A stretch of 8,915 bases of DNA from Paracoccaceae bacterium (GTDB lineage Bacteria > Pseudomonadota > Alphaproteobacteria > Rhodobacterales > Rhodobacteraceae), in the NCBI GenBank assembly GCA_016764835.1, contig JAESRD010000161.1:1-8915 (forward strand), read 5' to 3'. The notes below the pieces were generated by a model. It was not told the DNA's origin, ran no database searches, and saw only the letters and a list, made by a program, of their open reading frames with translations. Of the stretch, positions 7,228-8,915 are shown piece by piece (the first letter of the stretch is position 1; each line of letters starts with the position of its first letter). A program made the position numbers and the translations under genes.

Positions 7228-7509
7228 TTAGCTATCTGCGGGGTCGGTTTTGTTGAGCACTTGCGCAATAGTACCGCGCACAATCCGAACGGTAACGCCA
7301 GAGGAGATCTCAACCTCAACCTCATGGTCGTCTTTGACCTTGGCAACCTTGCCGATCAACCCGCCCTGAGTAACAATCTGGTCACCCCGACGCAGCGCGT
7401 CAACCATGGCTTTATGCTTCTTCAGCTTGGTTTGCTGAGGCCGGATAAGAAAGAAATACATGATCCCGAAAATCAGGATCAGTGGAATCATTTGCTGAAT
7501 GCCTTGCAT
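7228..7509 (-). CDS. yajC: Sec translocon accessory protein YajC
   Basis: A 93-residue single-span membrane protein of the SecDF-YajC complex. One membrane helix lies at about 7-22 (IPLILIFGIMYFFLI), followed by RPQQTKLKKHKAM and the conserved small domain RRGDQIVTQGGLIGKV at 40-55, ending IVRGTIAQVLNK. Length is normal for the family. The ATG at 7509 is preceded by AAGGGA four bases upstream. It is the first gene of the minus-strand operon, and a candidate promoter lies about 50 bases before it. The gene before yajC in many relatives, often serS or tRNA-modification genes, is replaced here by a divergent pentapeptide-repeat gene. Confidence 0.96.
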   Translation of the reverse strand: MQGIQQMIPLILIFGIMYFFLIRPQQTKLKKHKAMVDALRRGDQIVTQGGLIGKVAKVKDDHEVEVEISSGVTVRIVRGTIAQVLNKTDPADS

Positions 7510-7669
7510 GGCGTCCCTTTAACATTAAGCCGAAGGCCACCCCCCCGGAAGTCGCAGCACAATATGACCGGCCCCCGCCGATGGCAACAGCCGATAGCAA
7601 CCGGGCGCGGTTGATTGTAGTGCAGATATATGGGCTGATGGGCGCAGAACCAGAGGGGTCGACACCGAA
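7510..7669. other. Divergent intergenic region between yajC and the pentapeptide gene
   Basis: 160 nt with no gene. It holds the candidate yajC promoter (7559-7587), the yajC ribosome site (7514-7519) and the plus-strand AGAGGGG at 7652-7658. A C-run of eight at 7549-adjacent bases (about 7539-7546) is a possible slippage tract but lies outside any gene. No tRNA or hairpin terminator was seen. Confidence 0.6.
7559..7587 (-). promoter_or_regulatory. Candidate sigma-70 promoter of the yajC-secDF-ccm operon
   Basis: On the minus strand, TTGCCA (7582-7587, five of six to the -35 consensus) is followed after 17 bases by TATTGT (7559-7564, four of six to the -10 consensus). Transcription would start near 7552, giving a leader of about 40 nt before yajC. 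It was found by eye and the -10 is imperfect; no comparable promoter was seen for the divergent gene on the plus strand. Confidence 0.4.
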
Positions 7670-8915
7670 ATGTTAACAGATGAGCAAATCTTTGGCTTTT
7701 CGGGCTGGCAGCTGAGCATTGGGCTGGCCGTAGCTCTGGCGACCATCATCGTTTTCATGACGCTAAATCAGCGCGTCAAACACAGTGTCTCGCCCCTCAG
7801 CACCGTCAAAACCGTCGCTTGGCTCCTTTTGCCCATCTACCTGCTTATATTTGGCTTTATCCTCTATAGCCTATTCCAAATTGCCGCCCATTTCCCGGCC
7901 CCCGGCAATTACGGTACCAACACCGCCTATGGCACCGCCCTGCGCTGGCACGTCCTCGCCCTCGTCGGCCTCATCACTGCCCTTGGTGGCCTCATCTCCG
8001 CCCCCCTCGCCCTCATCCGCGTCTTCACCACCGAGCGCGTAACAGTGGCCACCGAAGAAGGCCTCGTAACAGACCGAATCAACGCCGCCGTCGCCGGCCT
8101 CGGCGCCGAGAAAACCGTCAAATCCGGCGATAAGGAAGAAACCAAACCAAATATCGAAGTCCGCATCGGCCCAATCCTCTCGCTCGAACGCTTGGCGCAG
8201 AAGAACCTCGATGAGCACGTCATGATCATGCAAATTCTCTGCGCTTATATCCGCCAAAACGCGCCTGCCAGCGGGGCATCTGTGTTTGAGCTGCCGCAGT
8301 TCGCGCCGCTGCCGGATGATCCGACGACAGAGCAGCGGGCCGCGGCCGAAGCGCACCAGCTAAAAATGTGGAAAAGCTGGCAGCATGGTGAAATAAGCAC
8401 CTTGGCCAAAAAACTGCCGCCCCCGCGCGCGGATATTGCCATCGCCATGAATGTTATTGGCCGCCGCAACCCGGCGCAGCTGCGCATAGAGGCGCGCTGG
8501 GGGCCAAACGCAGCGCCAAATGCTGAATGGGTCTTCGCAACCCCCGCGCCAGAATGGCCAAAGTCAAAAGGTAAACCGCCGAGCAAAGCCAGCATCGACG
8601 CTTACAAAAACCAACTGCAAGCTTGGGAAAGAACCCTCAGCGCCTATGCTGGCTACCGGCCTGACCTGCGCGAAACCAACCTGCAAAATACGGACCTGAG
8701 CAAACACATTCTATGCGGCATTCGTTTTGACGAGGCGCAGATACAGGGGGCGAACCTCAGCGAGGCGCAGATGCAGGGGGCGAACCTCTGGCAGGCGCAG
8801 ATGCAGGGGGCGGACCTCGGGCTGGCGCAGATGCAGGGGGCGGACCTCGGGCTGGCGCAGATGCAGGGGGCGGACCTCAGGCAGGCGCAGATGCAGGGGG
8901 CGGACCTCTGGCTGG
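7670..8915 (+). CDS. Membrane-anchored pentapeptide-repeat protein (3' end outside the window)
   Basis: An open frame of 415 codons that runs off the right edge. The N-terminus has three hydrophobic segments (about 13-31, 49-71 and 94-118). Next come IRVFTTERVTVATEEGLVTDRINAAV-type residues at 116-141 (typical of Rhodobacterales pentapeptide proteins), then VRIGPILSLERLAQKNLDEH at 164-183 and IMQILCAYIRQNAP at 186-199, a block shared with those proteins. A charged, proline-rich linker (about 205-330) leads to pentapeptide repeats from DLRET at 332, ending in alternating AQMQG and A(D/N)Lxx units, the A(D/N)LXX pattern that folds as a right-handed four-sided beta-helix. The ATG at 7670 is chosen because AGAGGGG lies 11 bases upstream and no in-frame earlier ATG exists; the nearby ATG at 7638 runs into TAA. 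Codon choice changes within the gene (see findings). The function is unknown; most such proteins are probably scaffolds or binding surfaces. Confidence 0.88.
   Translation, partial: MLTDEQIFGFSGWQLSIGLAVALATIIVFMTLNQRVKHSVSPLSTVKTVAWLLLPIYLLIFGFILYSLFQIAAHFPAPGNYGTNTAYGTALRWHVLALVGLITALGGLISAPLALIRVFTTERVTVATEEGLVTDRINAAVAGLGAEKTVKSGDKEETKPNIEVRIGPILSLERLAQKNLDEHVMIMQILCAYIRQNAPASGASVFELPQFAPLPDDPTTEQRAAAEAHQLKMWKSWQHGEISTLAKKLPPPRADIAIAMNVIGRRNPAQLRIEARWGPNAAPNAEWVFATPAPEWPKSKGKPPSKASIDAYKNQLQAWERTLSAYAGYRPDLRETNLQNTDLSKHILCGIRFDEAQIQGANLSEAQMQGANLWQAQMQGADLGLAQMQGADLGLAQMQGADLRQAQMQGADLWL
8732..8915 (+). repeat. 30-bp in-frame tandem repeat encoding two pentapeptides per unit
   Basis: Six complete 30-bp units begin at 8732, 8762, 8792, 8822, 8852 and 8882, and a seventh is cut by the window edge at 8912. 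Each encodes xAQMQGA(D/N)Lx. In units two to six, codons two to seven and codon nine are identical, including third positions. Differences fall in codon one (GAG, CAG or CTG), codon eight (AAC or GAC) and codon ten (TGG, GGG or AGG). The first unit is the most diverged (ATA for ATG, AGC last). The array probably continues past the window. Confidence 0.97.

Noticed and set aside
7871..8356. Minus-strand frame of 161 codons opposite the pentapeptide gene
   Set aside because: Its acidic, glycine-rich composition mirrors the CTC/GCC/GTC-rich codons of the plus-strand membrane protein, which has clear hydrophobic segments and conserved blocks.
8732..8915. CRISPR array or diversity-generating retroelement target
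   Set aside because: The 30-bp units are contiguous with no spacers, and stay in frame as pentapeptides. No reverse transcriptase or template repeat is in the window, and the variation is not limited to adenine sites.

Overview
The window looks like the chromosome of an alphaproteobacterium of the order Rhodobacterales (Roseobacter-like). The evidence is the protein sequences and the gene order: the end of aconitase next to a ccm cytochrome c maturation cluster, which continues into secF, secD and yajC. This was judged by recognising families, without any database search.

Layout. Positions 1-255 (+) are the last 84 codons of aconitate hydratase, followed by a strong hairpin terminator that can work on both strands. 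Positions 302-1320 (-) hold a decayed sulfotransferase gene with two in-frame amber codons, a 17-bp tandem duplication that shifts the frame, and a further frameshift near its 3' end. From 1440 to 7509 (-) runs one compact run of genes, in transcription order yajC, secD, secF, an Mth938-like (DUF498/NDUFAF3-like) gene, ccmA, ccmB, ccmC, ccmD and ccmG. The genes overlap or sit a few bases apart. The only sizeable internal gap is 79 nt between ccmB and ccmC. A 160-nt divergent intergenic region (7510-7669) carries a candidate promoter for the operon. From 7670 (+) a membrane-anchored pentapeptide-repeat protein begins and runs off the right edge. Its 3' part is a near-perfect 30-bp tandem repeat.

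How the genes work together. YajC, SecD and SecF are accessory subunits of the Sec translocon and help move proteins across the inner membrane. CcmA, CcmB, CcmC and CcmD handle haem delivery to the periplasm, and CcmG keeps the apocytochrome cysteines reduced, so c-type cytochromes can be assembled after Sec export. The Mth938-like protein between them belongs to a family whose mitochondrial member NDUFAF3 helps assemble respiratory complex I. The operon therefore groups membrane insertion and respiratory-chain biogenesis.

The conserved operon is ordinary for this group. The parts worth a second look are the flanks: the sulfotransferase pseudogene, and the pentapeptide gene whose repeats vary almost only at two nucleotide positions. 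I did not find a clear new defence or mobile system, CRISPR array, tRNA, rRNA or insertion sequence.
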